A stretch of DNA of 26,535 bases from Candidatus Martarchaeota archaeon (GCA_023485645.1 JAMCZM010000007.1:1-26535), one strand, 5' to 3'. Shown: positions 1 to 8,114, numbered from the stretch's first letter. The notes: generated by a model not told the origin, from the sequence alone. Translations and numbers: made by a program.

Positions 1-14
1 TAATTTAAATAATA

Positions 15-55
15 TAAATGAATTTAAACAATTTATATCTCTATAAATTCATTTA
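15..55. repeat. AT-rich inverted repeat near the window edge
   Basis: Two 12-base arms (15-26, TAAATGAATTTA, and 44-55, TAAATTCATTTA) are perfect reverse complements separated by 17 nt. The surroundings are almost pure A/T, so chance pairing is easy. It could be a transcript end of a gene to the left of the window. No function can be assigned. Confidence 0.35.
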
Positions 56-133
56 AATGAACGTATATCTGGTATACACACTTATATGCGAAACAGGGCA
101 AAATTCGACGGTATAAAAATTCTTCTTGTCGGA

Positions 134-152
134 GATGTGCCTCACGCACATC
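134..152. repeat. GC-rich hairpin upstream of the HD gene
   Basis: GATGTGC (134-140) and GCACATC (146-152) form a perfect 7-bp stem around the loop CTCAC. The segment of about 125-185 is clearly richer in G and C than its surroundings, which in an A+T-rich genome often marks structured RNA. It is followed at 162-180 by a stretch resembling the first 20 nt of a tRNA. It may be part of an unrecognised RNA or the leader of the HD gene. Confidence 0.4.
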
Positions 153-217
153 TTGTGCTTCGGGCGACTTAGTGGTTAGAGAGACAGTTATAAAAGCTTA
201 GGGAAAGAAGTAATACT

Positions 218-1198
218 ATGAATGTAAAAGATAATATTTATGGTAATTTTGAAATAACAGAACCCGTAATTAGGGAACTATTTAGCTGTAAAGACCTTAC
301 CAGATTAAAGTATATATCACAAAGCGGTTTAAAGGAGTTTAATACCTCTTCTGGAAAAAGATATTCGAGATGGGAGCATAGCGTAGGAGTTATGTTACTG
401 TTAAGAAAACTTAATGCCAGTTTAGAAGAGCAAATTGCAGGCCTTCTTCACGATGCATCACATACTGCCTTTTCTCATGTTATAGATCTTGTGTTTAATA
501 CTAATAAATATGATAATTACGCTGGTGATAATCTTAGAAACTTCTTAGAAAATTCTGAAATAGGTAAAATACTGAATAAATATGATTTAGACGTAAACGC
601 AATGGGAGATTATGAAATACACAAGAAATTTAATCTATTAGAAAGACCAATACCTGAATTGTGCGCAGACAGAATTGATTATGGATTACGCTATATGTTT
701 TACAAAAATATGGATACTGATATTTGTGTAGATAATTTGATTGTAAAGGATAATCGCATAATATTTAAATCAAGACAAGCTGCAAAAAATCTTGCAGAAG
801 GATATCTAAATGGAACAAAAAGCGATTGGGGTAATGCAGAAACGGGCTTAAGAGCGTACTTTCTTTCAAATGCAATAAAGCTTGGCTTAGAAAGGGATAT
901 TGTTAATATAAAACAATTTTATATTGAATCAGAAAAGTCGATAATAAAGTATCTGAAAGCCTCAAAAGATAAACAAATTTTGGAGAATTTAAGAAAAGTT
1001 GGTGGCAAATTAAATTTTGCTTTTGATGGTAATGGAAACATACACATCAGAGAAAAGGTAAGATATATAGACCCTATCTTTATTGAGAATGGAAAGTTAT
1101 CAAAACTTACAAAAGTAGATACAAAATATAGAAATGCAATTTACGAAGAAAAAAAAATATTAAGGAACGGTTACAAAATCCGAATGATTATAAAGTAA
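218..1198 (+). CDS. HD-domain phosphohydrolase (SAMHD1/dGTPase-like)
   Basis: A 326-residue HD-superfamily metal-dependent phosphohydrolase. The metal ligands are visible: H54 in RWEHSVGV, H78-D79 in LLHDASHTAFSH, and a late aspartate in the ADRIDYGLR segment (D151/D154). The extra histidines after HD and the DRxDY segment are typical of the dNTP triphosphohydrolase-like branch (COG1078 and relatives), so hydrolysis of a nucleotide is likely. The exact substrate cannot be read from sequence. The protein is shorter than SAMHD1 or bacterial Dgt, and the C-terminal third (about 200-326) is lineage-specific. It is cytoplasmic, with no signal or membrane segment. The ATG start has only a weak GGGAAAGAAG purine run in front. 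The gene stands alone, with no overlap with its neighbours. Confidence 0.85.
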   Translation: MNVKDNIYGNFEITEPVIRELFSCKDLTRLKYISQSGLKEFNTSSGKRYSRWEHSVGVMLLLRKLNASLEEQIAGLLHDASHTAFSHVIDLVFNTNKYDNYAGDNLRNFLENSEIGKILNKYDLDVNAMGDYEIHKKFNLLERPIPELCADRIDYGLRYMFYKNMDTDICVDNLIVKDNRIIFKSRQAAKNLAEGYLNGTKSDWGNAETGLRAYFLSNAIKLGLERDIVNIKQFYIESEKSIIKYLKASKDKQILENLRKVGGKLNFAFDGNGNIHIREKVRYIDPIFIENGKLSKLTKVDTKYRNAIYEEKKILRNGYKIRMIIK

Positions 1199-1277
1199 TA
1201 TCCTTCAATATTAAACAATATCCTTAAGGCGTCATAATTAAATCCTACGGCCTGCATTGGGCGATGCGCTTCTTTCT

Positions 1278-1721
1278 TCATTTTTGTGCAGAGTCAACCT
1301 TGTTATTATTTTTGGGGACCACGAATATCCAGTGTCTGTGGAATTTATCATACATCTGCCCATACATGCCAAACGGCATCTGATGCAGTTCTTGAAACCT
1401 ATCCTTTTCTGCCCCAACTGCAAGCCGGTCAAATACTGTCTTCACTTCATCATAGCTACCTGTAACAAATACAGCATACATTTCTCCTAATATAGGTTCA
1501 TATTGCGGAGCTGCCATCCAATCAGTGGCAGATATATCGATCGCCCCATTTTTTATGTGTGCATTAATGATCCTATTATGCTTTTCTTGAGGGAACATGC
1601 TTTTCATAGGTGTGTCCGCAAGTTTTGTCAACGTTAGTTCTCCTCCAAAGCATTTGTGATAAAATGTCATCGCTTCGGCGCAGTCACCATCGAATAAGAG
1701 AAATGGAGTGGTTTGTAACAT
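1278..1721 (-). CDS. VOC-superfamily PhnB-like protein
   Basis: A 147-residue protein of the glyoxalase/VOC fold, PhnB-like subgroup. It opens with TPFLLFDGDCAEAMTFYHKCFGG, the usual first beta-alpha module, and closes with the family's PFGMYGQMYDKFHRHWIF segment. Members are small cytoplasmic dimers; some act in small-molecule detoxification, but most, including E. coli PhnB, have no proven reaction. The reading frame is visibly richer in G and C than its neighbours, and this composition continues into the 3' flank (about 1240-1277). Nearly full-length similarity to bacterial sequences is expected. Both points suggest recent acquisition from bacteria. It is oriented against both neighbours and is probably monocistronic. 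The ATG start follows a GTGAAAAT sequence. Confidence 0.85.
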   Translation of the reverse strand: MLQTTPFLLFDGDCAEAMTFYHKCFGGELTLTKLADTPMKSMFPQEKHNRIINAHIKNGAIDISATDWMAAPQYEPILGEMYAVFVTGSYDEVKTVFDRLAVGAEKDRFQELHQMPFGMYGQMYDKFHRHWIFVVPKNNNKVDSAQK

Positions 1722-1822
1722 ATTTTCACTTTTTTAATTATATGACAAGTCTCACTAAACGCTTATAATATTTATTATTCGTATTAGATAGTAATAAAAT
1801 TAAATCTATTCTAAATGGTTTT

Positions 1823-2392
1823 ATGAAAGAAGAGAAAAAAAGATGTCCGTGGTCAATCTCAGACCCACTCTATATAAAGTATCATGATGAAGAATGGGGA
1901 GTTCCATTACATGATGACAAAAAGATATTTGAATTTCTTATTCTTGAAGGCGCACAAGCGGGCCTTAGCTGGCTAACAGTCCTAAAAAAAAGAGAGAGTT
2001 ATAGAAAAGCATTCGACGGATTTGATTATAAAAAAATAGCTAAGTATGATAATAATAAAATAAAAACACTAATAGAAAATCCAGGTATAATACGAAACCG
2101 GCTAAAAATAAATTCAGTAGTAATTAATGCAATGGCGTTCATAAAAGTGCAAGAAGAATTTGGCAGTTTTAACTCTTACATTTGGCAATTCGTTAATAAT
2201 AATCCAATAAAAAATAAATGGAGCAGCATGACACAAGTACCATCTCATACTAATGAATCAGATAGAATGAGTAAAGATCTATTAAAACGCGGCTTTAAAT
2301 TCGTAGGGAGTACTATATGTTATTCGCACATGCAGGCAACGGGAATGGTAAATGACCATATAACTTCATGTTTTAGATATAAACAATTTTAA
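1823..2392 (+). CDS. tag: DNA-3-methyladenine glycosylase I
   Basis: A full-length (189 aa) Tag-family glycosylase that removes N3-methyladenine from alkylated DNA to start base-excision repair. The four zinc ligands known from E. coli Tag appear with a constant +4 offset: C8, H21 (in YHDEEWG), H179 and C183 (in VNDHITSC). The base-binding pocket residues are also kept: Y20, E42 in LEGAQAGLSW, and W50. Tag is mostly a bacterial family, so presence in an archaeon suggests an old transfer. Base composition is nevertheless like the host. It lies in a short alkylation-repair neighbourhood with the O6-alkylguanine methyltransferase about 870 bp downstream. The ATG is the first possible start after an in-frame stop. 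Confidence 0.95.
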   Translation: MKEEKKRCPWSISDPLYIKYHDEEWGVPLHDDKKIFEFLILEGAQAGLSWLTVLKKRESYRKAFDGFDYKKIAKYDNNKIKTLIENPGIIRNRLKINSVVINAMAFIKVQEEFGSFNSYIWQFVNNNPIKNKWSSMTQVPSHTNESDRMSKDLLKRGFKFVGSTICYSHMQATGMVNDHITSCFRYKQF

Positions 2393-2581
2393 AGGTTACA
2401 TATCTTTACATTTTTTGGCTTAATTGAGAACATATATAACATATTACAAATCTGATTGATTTTAACAGCTAGCTACATAGATATAAAAATAAAATTATAA
2501 ATAACATTGAACATTTTAAATGCCCATGAATAATAAAGATTGTGGAATCGAATTTTATAAATCTGTCTTAAGATTGAAGTT

Positions 2582-3130
2582 TCATATTTTAGAAAAAATA
2601 AGCATATAATGTGTTTTTATATCAATTTTTTTAATGAGCTTAAAATTCTGTTTTTCCATTTTTTGTATTACATCTTCTTCTGAAAATCTTATTTTAATAG
2701 GAGGCCCAAACTCTGTTTTCTCTTTTTTCCAATCAAGATCAATAAAATTGCCGCCAGCCTTCAAAACCCTATTTATCTCTTTTTCATACCCAACTGGAAC
2801 ATCATGAAAAGAATTTGCTGCGAACACAAAATCCATGCTAGAATCATCGAACGGCAATTTATTCTCAGGTATTTTAATTATTTTTACATTTTTAAGTTCT
2901 GCTAAATTTATTTTCATTGCAGCTATAGATTCATTTGATATATCAACAGCGTACACAGTTTTTGCATACGTACCTAATATTTTTGAAAATCTTCCTCCAC
3001 CTGCCCCTAAATCTACACCTTCAAGTAACTGGATATATTTTTTATTTTCTTTTATTATATTAGTAAAATGCTCCTCCACTTCCGTAATTTTATAAAAATT
3101 ATGAGTGTGTACTTTCTTATCTTCCTCCAT
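2582..3130 (-). CDS. Class I SAM-dependent methyltransferase
   Basis: A 182-residue UbiE/COQ5-type methyltransferase. The SAM-binding motif I is VDLGAGGGRFS, followed by the acidic end of beta-2 (VYAVDIS), motif II around the segment DFVFAANSFHDV, and a post-motif RVLKAGGNFIDLDW. The C-terminal FGPPIKIRFSEEDV segment is common in small archaeal/bacterial members of this group with unknown substrates. The substrate is not predictable. An upstream in-frame TTG (3154) would add 8 residues; the ATG at 3130 is preferred because homologues begin close to HNFYKI. It lies between tag and the alkyltransferase gene but on the opposite strand, so it is not co-transcribed with them. Confidence 0.85.
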   Translation of the reverse strand: MEEDKKVHTHNFYKITEVEEHFTNIIKENKKYIQLLEGVDLGAGGGRFSKILGTYAKTVYAVDISNESIAAMKINLAELKNVKIIKIPENKLPFDDSSMDFVFAANSFHDVPVGYEKEINRVLKAGGNFIDLDWKKEKTEFGPPIKIRFSEEDVIQKMEKQNFKLIKKIDIKTHYMLIFSKI

Positions 3131-3258
3131 GATACTACCAAATATTATATACAATTAACTAATATATAGTTATATAATAATATTTTAAGTAACTTTGAAA
3201 TTTATTATTTTAATAAATATATAATATATATTATATTTAATTTAAGAGTTTTATATTT

Positions 3259-3573
3259 ATGACTACAAAAATTCATACTGAAAATATTTTTAGTATGCTA
3301 AAAAAATACAATCTTACCAACTTTCAAATTGATGTACTTTTGGCAACACTAAAAATACCCAAAGGCAGTGTAAGTACCTACAGAGATCTTGCGCTTGCCA
3401 TAAAACGACCGAATGCAAATAGAGCGGTAGGCACAGCATTAAAAAAGAATCCGCTACCGATAATTATACCATGCCACAGAGTAATAAAAAGCGATGGTAC
3501 GTTAGGAAATTATTCTTATGGTGGAGTACATAAAAAATATTTATTATTAAAAAAAGAGAGCACATTCAAATAA
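3259..3573 (+). CDS. ogt: Methylated-DNA--protein-cysteine methyltransferase (Ogt/MGMT)
   Basis: A 104-residue protein consisting of little more than the C-terminal DNA-binding/active-site domain of O6-alkylguanine-DNA alkyltransferase. The acceptor cysteine is C72 in the invariant PCHRVI motif. The helix-turn-helix with the arginine finger is present as NANRAVGTALKKNP (R55), and the tyrosine Y41 in STYRDLA. It irreversibly takes the alkyl group from O6-methylguanine. The usual N-terminal domain (about 60-80 residues) is missing, as in short archaeal and alkyltransferase-like forms, but the cysteine is intact, so activity is expected. A run of A/T with TATA-like sequence at about 3230-3240 suggests a leaderless transcript. 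Confidence 0.93.
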   Translation: MTTKIHTENIFSMLKKYNLTNFQIDVLLATLKIPKGSVSTYRDLALAIKRPNANRAVGTALKKNPLPIIIPCHRVIKSDGTLGNYSYGGVHKKYLLLKKESTFK

Positions 3574-3603
3574 ATTTATTTTATTTATAGCATTTCCACA
3601 AAG

Positions 3604-3614
3604 TTTTATATATA
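3604..3614 (+). promoter_or_regulatory. TATA-like box for the antiporter gene
   Basis: TTTTATATATA is centred about 23 nt before the ATG at 3632, the spacing expected for an archaeal TBP site feeding a leaderless transcript. No Shine-Dalgarno is seen before this ATG, which agrees. Confidence 0.5.
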
Positions 3615-3631
3615 CTTAAATAGACCTTAAT

Positions 3632-4858
3632 ATGGATTGCCATATGACATATAACATAATATTGGACATACTAATAATACTCACAGCAGCCATAATTGCT
3701 GGTGAAATATTTGAGCAATTAAATTTACCAGGAATTGCAGGTCAATTACTAAGCGGGCTAATATTAGGACCAAGTTTACTTAATTTATTATCTTATAATA
3801 ATGCGATATCAGGCATAACCTCTATTGCTATATTCTTTATAGTTTTTCTTATAGGAATAGAGATGAATACGGAAATAATAATGAAACATTTAAAAAAAGC
3901 TGCTCTTCTTTCTATATTAAGTTTTATTATTCCGTTTAGTATAGAATTGTTCTTATTAACACACATATTAGACATAGGCGTAACTGAAACATCCATAATT
4001 GCACTTGCAACTGCTATACCATCTATTTCAATAGTATCAGTCTTGGTTGGGAAATATTCCTTAATGAAACGAGAGATAGGTAAAATCATAATATCATCTG
4101 TTGTGATATCGGATATAATTGGATTTATAATTTTATCCTATTTCTCAAACGCTTCAGGCAGCTTAAGCAACATATTATTACCGCTTGCAATCCTTCTAAT
4201 TTTATATTTTGGATTTGATTATATAATAAATAAGAATAAATGGATCTTTAGAAAATCACTTAACGTAATATGGGTAAAATTTAGAAGCAGCCATTTTTCT
4301 TATGCCATTTTAATAATTTTTGGACTTCTTGTTTCAATGATATTTAACGCAATAGGAATAAGTTATATAATAGGGGCTTTTTTTGCGGGACTTATAATAA
4401 ATAGGGGTATTATAGGAAATGAATCTTTTGGTAAGGTATCTAGAACATTAAACAGAATAAATGATAGTTTTTTTATACCTATATTTTTTGGAGCAGCTGG
4501 ACTTGAAGCATTTATTGTATATAGTAATATCGATTTTATTCTAGAGATATTTGTTTTTGTTTCAATCGCTTTTATAATTGCTTATTATTTATCTTTCAAA
4601 TTTGCCAAACGTTTCATAAATAAAAAAGAGGGCAATAGATCCAGAAAACTTGCAGGGATAATTTCTGGTAGGGGTGCAGTCGGAATTGCAATAGCCGTAA
4701 TAGCGCTCAATGAAGGATTAATAAGCCAAAGTTCATATTCAATAATAATCACATTAAGCATCGTTATATCGATAATTGCAGGCATTCTTTTATATGGTAT
4801 AAAAATAAAGTATAAAACATTAATACCAAGAATTTTGAATGAATCTGTTACGGATTGA
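3632..4858 (+). CDS. CPA2-family cation/proton antiporter (Kef/NapA type)
   Basis: A 408-residue integral membrane protein with about 12 hydrophobic segments along its whole length. Family marks are the LPGIAGQLLSGLILGPSLL opening, IFFIVFLIGIEM, TAIPSISIVSVLVGKYS, and the ion-binding helix VVISDIIGF with D161. The typical DD (electrogenic) or ND pair is SD here (S160-D161), which argues for electroneutral exchange. The late GIISGRGAVGIAIA segment is also typical. It probably exchanges Na+ or K+ for H+ across the cytoplasmic membrane. There is no C-terminal TrkA-N/RCK domain, so it is the transport core only. It is followed by a 57-nt gap to the GTPase gene on the same strand. Confidence 0.9.
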   Translation: MDCHMTYNIILDILIILTAAIIAGEIFEQLNLPGIAGQLLSGLILGPSLLNLLSYNNAISGITSIAIFFIVFLIGIEMNTEIIMKHLKKAALLSILSFIIPFSIELFLLTHILDIGVTETSIIALATAIPSISIVSVLVGKYSLMKREIGKIIISSVVISDIIGFIILSYFSNASGSLSNILLPLAILLILYFGFDYIINKNKWIFRKSLNVIWVKFRSSHFSYAILIIFGLLVSMIFNAIGISYIIGAFFAGLIINRGIIGNESFGKVSRTLNRINDSFFIPIFFGAAGLEAFIVYSNIDFILEIFVFVSIAFIIAYYLSFKFAKRFINKKEGNRSRKLAGIISGRGAVGIAIAVIALNEGLISQSSYSIIITLSIVISIIAGILLYGIKIKYKTLIPRILNESVTD

Positions 4859-4915
4859 ATTTTATATTATTGGGAATGCTTAAATAATTTCTATCTTTAT
4901 CAAAATTGGGATTAA

Positions 4916-6235
4916 ATGTCTAATAGAAAAAAAGTTATAATAATTGGGGCTGCAGGTAGAGATTTCCATAATTTTAATGTTCTTTTTAGGGATAATAATG
5001 ATTATGAAGTAGTAGCATTCACAGCGAACCAAATTCCATATATATCAGACAGAGTATATCCGAAAGAATTGAGTGGACATTTATATAAAAATGGTATCAA
5101 AATTTATGACGAATCAGAACTAAAAGATTTAATAATAAAAAACAACATAGACATATCAATAATGTCATACAGCGACCTTCCATACAATGAAGTAATGAAA
5201 AAATGTAGCATAGTGAATGCAGCAGGTTCGGATTTTTGGCTTGTTGCACCTGAAAAAACCATGTTAAAATCCAAAAAACCAGTAATTGCAATTTGTGCTG
5301 TTAGAACAGGATGTGGAAAAAGCCAAACATCAAGATATGTTGCAAAAAAATTAAGAGATATGGGAAAGCGTGTTATATTAATCAGGCATCCTATGCCGTA
5401 TGGAATATTAAAAGAACAAATAAACGAGCGATTTGAAAAATTAAGTGACCTTGATAGATATAAGACAACTATAGAGGAACGGGAGGATTACGAACCGCAC
5501 ATAAAAAATAATTTTGTAATATACGCAGGGGTAGATTACGATAAAATACTTAGATCTGCAGAAAAAGAAGCGGATATCATAATATGGGATGGGGGAAACA
5601 ATGATGCCCCATTTATAAAACCTGATCTTTTTATAACAGTTGCAGACCCATTAAGAGCTGGAAATGAATTAACTTATTATCCTGGTGAAATTGTTGCCCG
5701 TATGGCGGATGTTATAATAATAAATAAAGTTAATTCAGCAACAAAAAAAGAACTATCTATATTAGAGTATGATATTAAAACGATAAATAAAACTGCAAAT
5801 ATTATATATGCCAACTCATTAGTCATACCAGATAAACCTGAAATGATAAATGGAAAGACCGCACTTGTAATAGAGGATGGACCAACAATAACACATGGTG
5901 GTATGAAATTCGGCGCTGGAATGATTGCGGCAAGAAATAATAATGCAAAAATAATATCGGCAAAAAAATATGCTGTAGGAGAAATAAAAAAGACCTTTGA
6001 GAAATATACAAAACTAGAGTTAGAACTGCCTGCCATGGGATATAGCCCAGAACAGATAAAGGACCTTAGAACTACTATAAATAATGCAAAATGTGATATT
6101 GTAATATCTGCAACGCCTACCCGCCTTGATAGCATTATAAAAATAAATAAACCGTTCATTCAAGTAAATTATGAATTGCAGCCCAAAGACAATAAATTAG
6201 ATAAAATATTAGAAAATTTTGCAAAAAAGAGTTGA
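4916..6235 (+). CDS. Cyclic 2,3-diphosphoglycerate synthetase-like P-loop GTPase (COG2403 family)
   Basis: A 439-residue protein. Residues 1-120 form a Rossmann-like half starting RKKVIIIGAAGRDFHNF. A P-loop nucleotide-binding half begins at about 122 with the family's distinctive AVRTGCGKSQTS (128-139), then IIWDGGNNDAPF (Walker B-like) and VIIINKVNSA. The family includes the cyclic 2,3-diphosphoglycerate synthetase of methanogens, but most members are uncharacterised predicted GTPases, so the reaction is not established. It ends 4 nt before the carbamoyltransferase ATG, so the two are very probably one operon, and a carbamate kinase follows convergently. This link suggests a role in acyl-phosphate/carbamoyl-phosphate metabolism rather than osmolyte synthesis (inference). 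The GGGATT before the ATG may serve as ribosome binding site. Confidence 0.85.
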   Translation: MSNRKKVIIIGAAGRDFHNFNVLFRDNNDYEVVAFTANQIPYISDRVYPKELSGHLYKNGIKIYDESELKDLIIKNNIDISIMSYSDLPYNEVMKKCSIVNAAGSDFWLVAPEKTMLKSKKPVIAICAVRTGCGKSQTSRYVAKKLRDMGKRVILIRHPMPYGILKEQINERFEKLSDLDRYKTTIEEREDYEPHIKNNFVIYAGVDYDKILRSAEKEADIIIWDGGNNDAPFIKPDLFITVADPLRAGNELTYYPGEIVARMADVIIINKVNSATKKELSILEYDIKTINKTANIIYANSLVIPDKPEMINGKTALVIEDGPTITHGGMKFGAGMIAARNNNAKIISAKKYAVGEIKKTFEKYTKLELELPAMGYSPEQIKDLRTTINNAKCDIVISATPTRLDSIIKINKPFIQVNYELQPKDNKLDKILENFAKKS

Positions 6236-6239
6236 TTAT

Positions 6240-7136
6240 ATGAATATTATAACCCATAAGGATTTAAAAGTAAATAGCATTAAAAAAATTTTTGAAATAT
6301 CTGATAACATTACTTTAGGAAAGATTAAAAAATTGAAAAATGACCCCGTAATTGCCCTGTTTTTCGCTGAGGCATCTACAAGAACAAGAGTATCATTTGA
6401 GGTTGCCGCTGCAAAACTTGGTTGTAAATCTATTTACATTGATGCCCACACCTCACAAGCATCAAGAGGAGAGGAACTTGCAGACACCGCTAAAATACTT
6501 AGTTTATACTGTGATTATATTGTCGTAAGAATAAACGAACATGATAAATTAGAGGCTATGGCAAATGCAGCAAGTATACCGGTCATAAATGCGCTAACGC
6601 ACTTAGAACATCCAACACAGGCATTAGCGGACTGTTATACTATAAAAACAATAAAAAAGGATCTAAAAGGACTTAAGATTTCATTGATTGGGGATATTGC
6701 TCAGAATACATTTAATTCTTTAATGGTAACAGCAGCAAAACTCGGAGCGAACATCTTTTTAGTAGGTCCAAAGAACATAAAACCTAATAGCACTTATGTA
6801 AATGAGGCAAGAAAATATTCGAATGTTTATATTAGTTCTGATATAAAAAAAGGCATTGAAAATTCAGATATCATATATACAGACACCTTCGTTAGCATGG
6901 GGGATGAGAAAGACGCAGAAAAAAGAAGGGAGCTATTCGCACCGTATCAATTAAATTCAAATGTTTTATCATATGCCAAAAAAAGCTGCAATGTAATGCA
7001 TCCGCTTCCAGCACATAGGGGTGAGGAGGTAACTGCAAATGTAATAGATGGAAATAGAAGCATAATATGGCAGCAAGCAAAAAACAAGCAGATTATTGAA
7101 ATGGCCATAATTAACTATTTATCCCAAAACAAATAG
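6240..7136 (+). CDS. Ornithine carbamoyltransferase-like carbamoyltransferase, atypical motifs
   Basis: A 298-residue aspartate/ornithine carbamoyltransferase family enzyme. The carbamoyl-phosphate site is intact (STRTR 46-50, HPTQ 124-127). The C-terminal half has the OTC-type SMG loop (D215...SMG 219-221, then FAPYQLN), but the ornithine-binding HCLP motif reads HPLPAHRGEE (254-263), as the first part would in aspartate carbamoyltransferases. The N-terminal FFAEASTRT also leans to the ATCase side. It transfers a carbamoyl group to, or removes one from, an amine; ornithine is the default guess but not assured. The ATG at 6240 is chosen because the upstream TTG (6219) would overlap the GTPase gene. 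It is co-transcribed with the GTPase; its stop codon abuts that of the convergent carbamate kinase. Confidence 0.85.
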   Translation: MNIITHKDLKVNSIKKIFEISDNITLGKIKKLKNDPVIALFFAEASTRTRVSFEVAAAKLGCKSIYIDAHTSQASRGEELADTAKILSLYCDYIVVRINEHDKLEAMANAASIPVINALTHLEHPTQALADCYTIKTIKKDLKGLKISLIGDIAQNTFNSLMVTAAKLGANIFLVGPKNIKPNSTYVNEARKYSNVYISSDIKKGIENSDIIYTDTFVSMGDEKDAEKRRELFAPYQLNSNVLSYAKKSCNVMHPLPAHRGEEVTANVIDGNRSIIWQQAKNKQIIEMAIINYLSQNK

Positions 7137-8051
7137 TCAGTATATCATTGTTCCTGATTTACCCTTTAGTATTTCATTAAGTTTGAATATATTTCCTATA
7201 TATGCCGCACTTCCACCATTTGCTATGAAATTTATGCATGATTCTATTTTCGGTTTTATTGTGCCATTCTCAAAACTATCCAAATTTTTCGCAATATCAA
7301 ATGCCTTGATAGATTTTATTGCGCTTTTCTTATCATTATAATTTGAATAAACAAATTCTGCATTTGTTAATATTATAAGTTTATTAGCGCCTATTGAATT
7401 TGCAAGCAATTGACTTGTTCTATCCTTATCTATAACTGCTGAAATACCATTAAAGGATTTATTTTTATAAACTACTGGTATTCCACCACCCCCACAAGTT
7501 ATGATAATATTCTTTTTTATTAAGCTTTTTATAGCAGTGATCTCAAGTATGCCATTTGGCTTAGGCGATGGAACTACCATTCTATATTTATCATTGAATT
7601 TTATATAATCAAATTTGGCTATTTTTAATTCATTATACAATTCCTTTTTTGTATAAAATGGACCTACTTGTTTTAGGGGATTTTTAAAAGCGCTATCATC
7701 TTTATTAACATGTACATGCGCTAAAACTACTGAAATATTCGATTTTATTTTTAATTTATTTGCAGCATTTTTTAGTGATAATTCTATAATAGAACCAATA
7801 GATGCTTGTGTTTCTGCATTTAACAGATATAATGGCATTTTTGGAACTTCTGATTTTGCATGCTCGTTTCTATTTATCTCATCGCCCACCTGCGTACCAT
7901 TTCCATGCGTTATTGCTATTTCATAAAATTTAGATAACCTTATCAAATCTAAAGCTATCCTATCCATATTCAATCTCTCATTTAAAACATCCTGGCTTCC
8001 AGAAGGATTCATAAGAGCGTTACCACCTAAGGCAATAACAATTCTGTCCAT
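7137..8051 (-). CDS. arcC: Carbamate kinase
   Basis: A complete 304-residue amino-acid-kinase-family protein catalysing carbamoyl phosphate + ADP = ATP + carbamate. Motifs in order: IALGGNAL at the N-terminus, THGNGTQVGDE (canonical THGNGPQVG), VVPSPKP, ITCGGGGIPVV, VIDKDRTSQLLA, the nucleotide-site LTNAEFVY, and GTIKPKIES (canonical GSMGPKVEA). The two shifts, P to T and GSMG to GTIK, are mild. It is cytoplasmic. It is transcribed towards the carbamoyltransferase with zero bases between the stop codons, so it is not in the same operon, but the pairing strongly suggests a shared carbamoyl-phosphate pathway that could yield ATP. No arginine deiminase or agmatine deiminase is in the window. Confidence 0.95.
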   Translation of the reverse strand: MDRIVIALGGNALMNPSGSQDVLNERLNMDRIALDLIRLSKFYEIAITHGNGTQVGDEINRNEHAKSEVPKMPLYLLNAETQASIGSIIELSLKNAANKLKIKSNISVVLAHVHVNKDDSAFKNPLKQVGPFYTKKELYNELKIAKFDYIKFNDKYRMVVPSPKPNGILEITAIKSLIKKNIIITCGGGGIPVVYKNKSFNGISAVIDKDRTSQLLANSIGANKLIILTNAEFVYSNYNDKKSAIKSIKAFDIAKNLDSFENGTIKPKIESCINFIANGGSAAYIGNIFKLNEILKGKSGTMIY

Positions 8052-8114
8052 ATTATAAAAATGATAGCGAACATATAATAAATATGTACAAATCCATTAT
8101 TGCAAAAGAATATT

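Noticed and set aside
120..215. Permuted tRNA gene
   Set aside because: A permuted gene needs a T-arm and the acceptor complement upstream of the 5' half; neither GTCGCCC nor a TTCRANY loop is present there.
1257..1490. Plus-strand frame of 77 codons
   Set aside because: It lies antisense to the clear PhnB-like gene and has no family resemblance.
5677..6159. Long minus-strand frame (160 codons) inside the GTPase gene
   Set aside because: It is an antisense shadow: hydrophobic, compositionally driven by A/T-rich codons of the GTPase, and with no recognisable domain.
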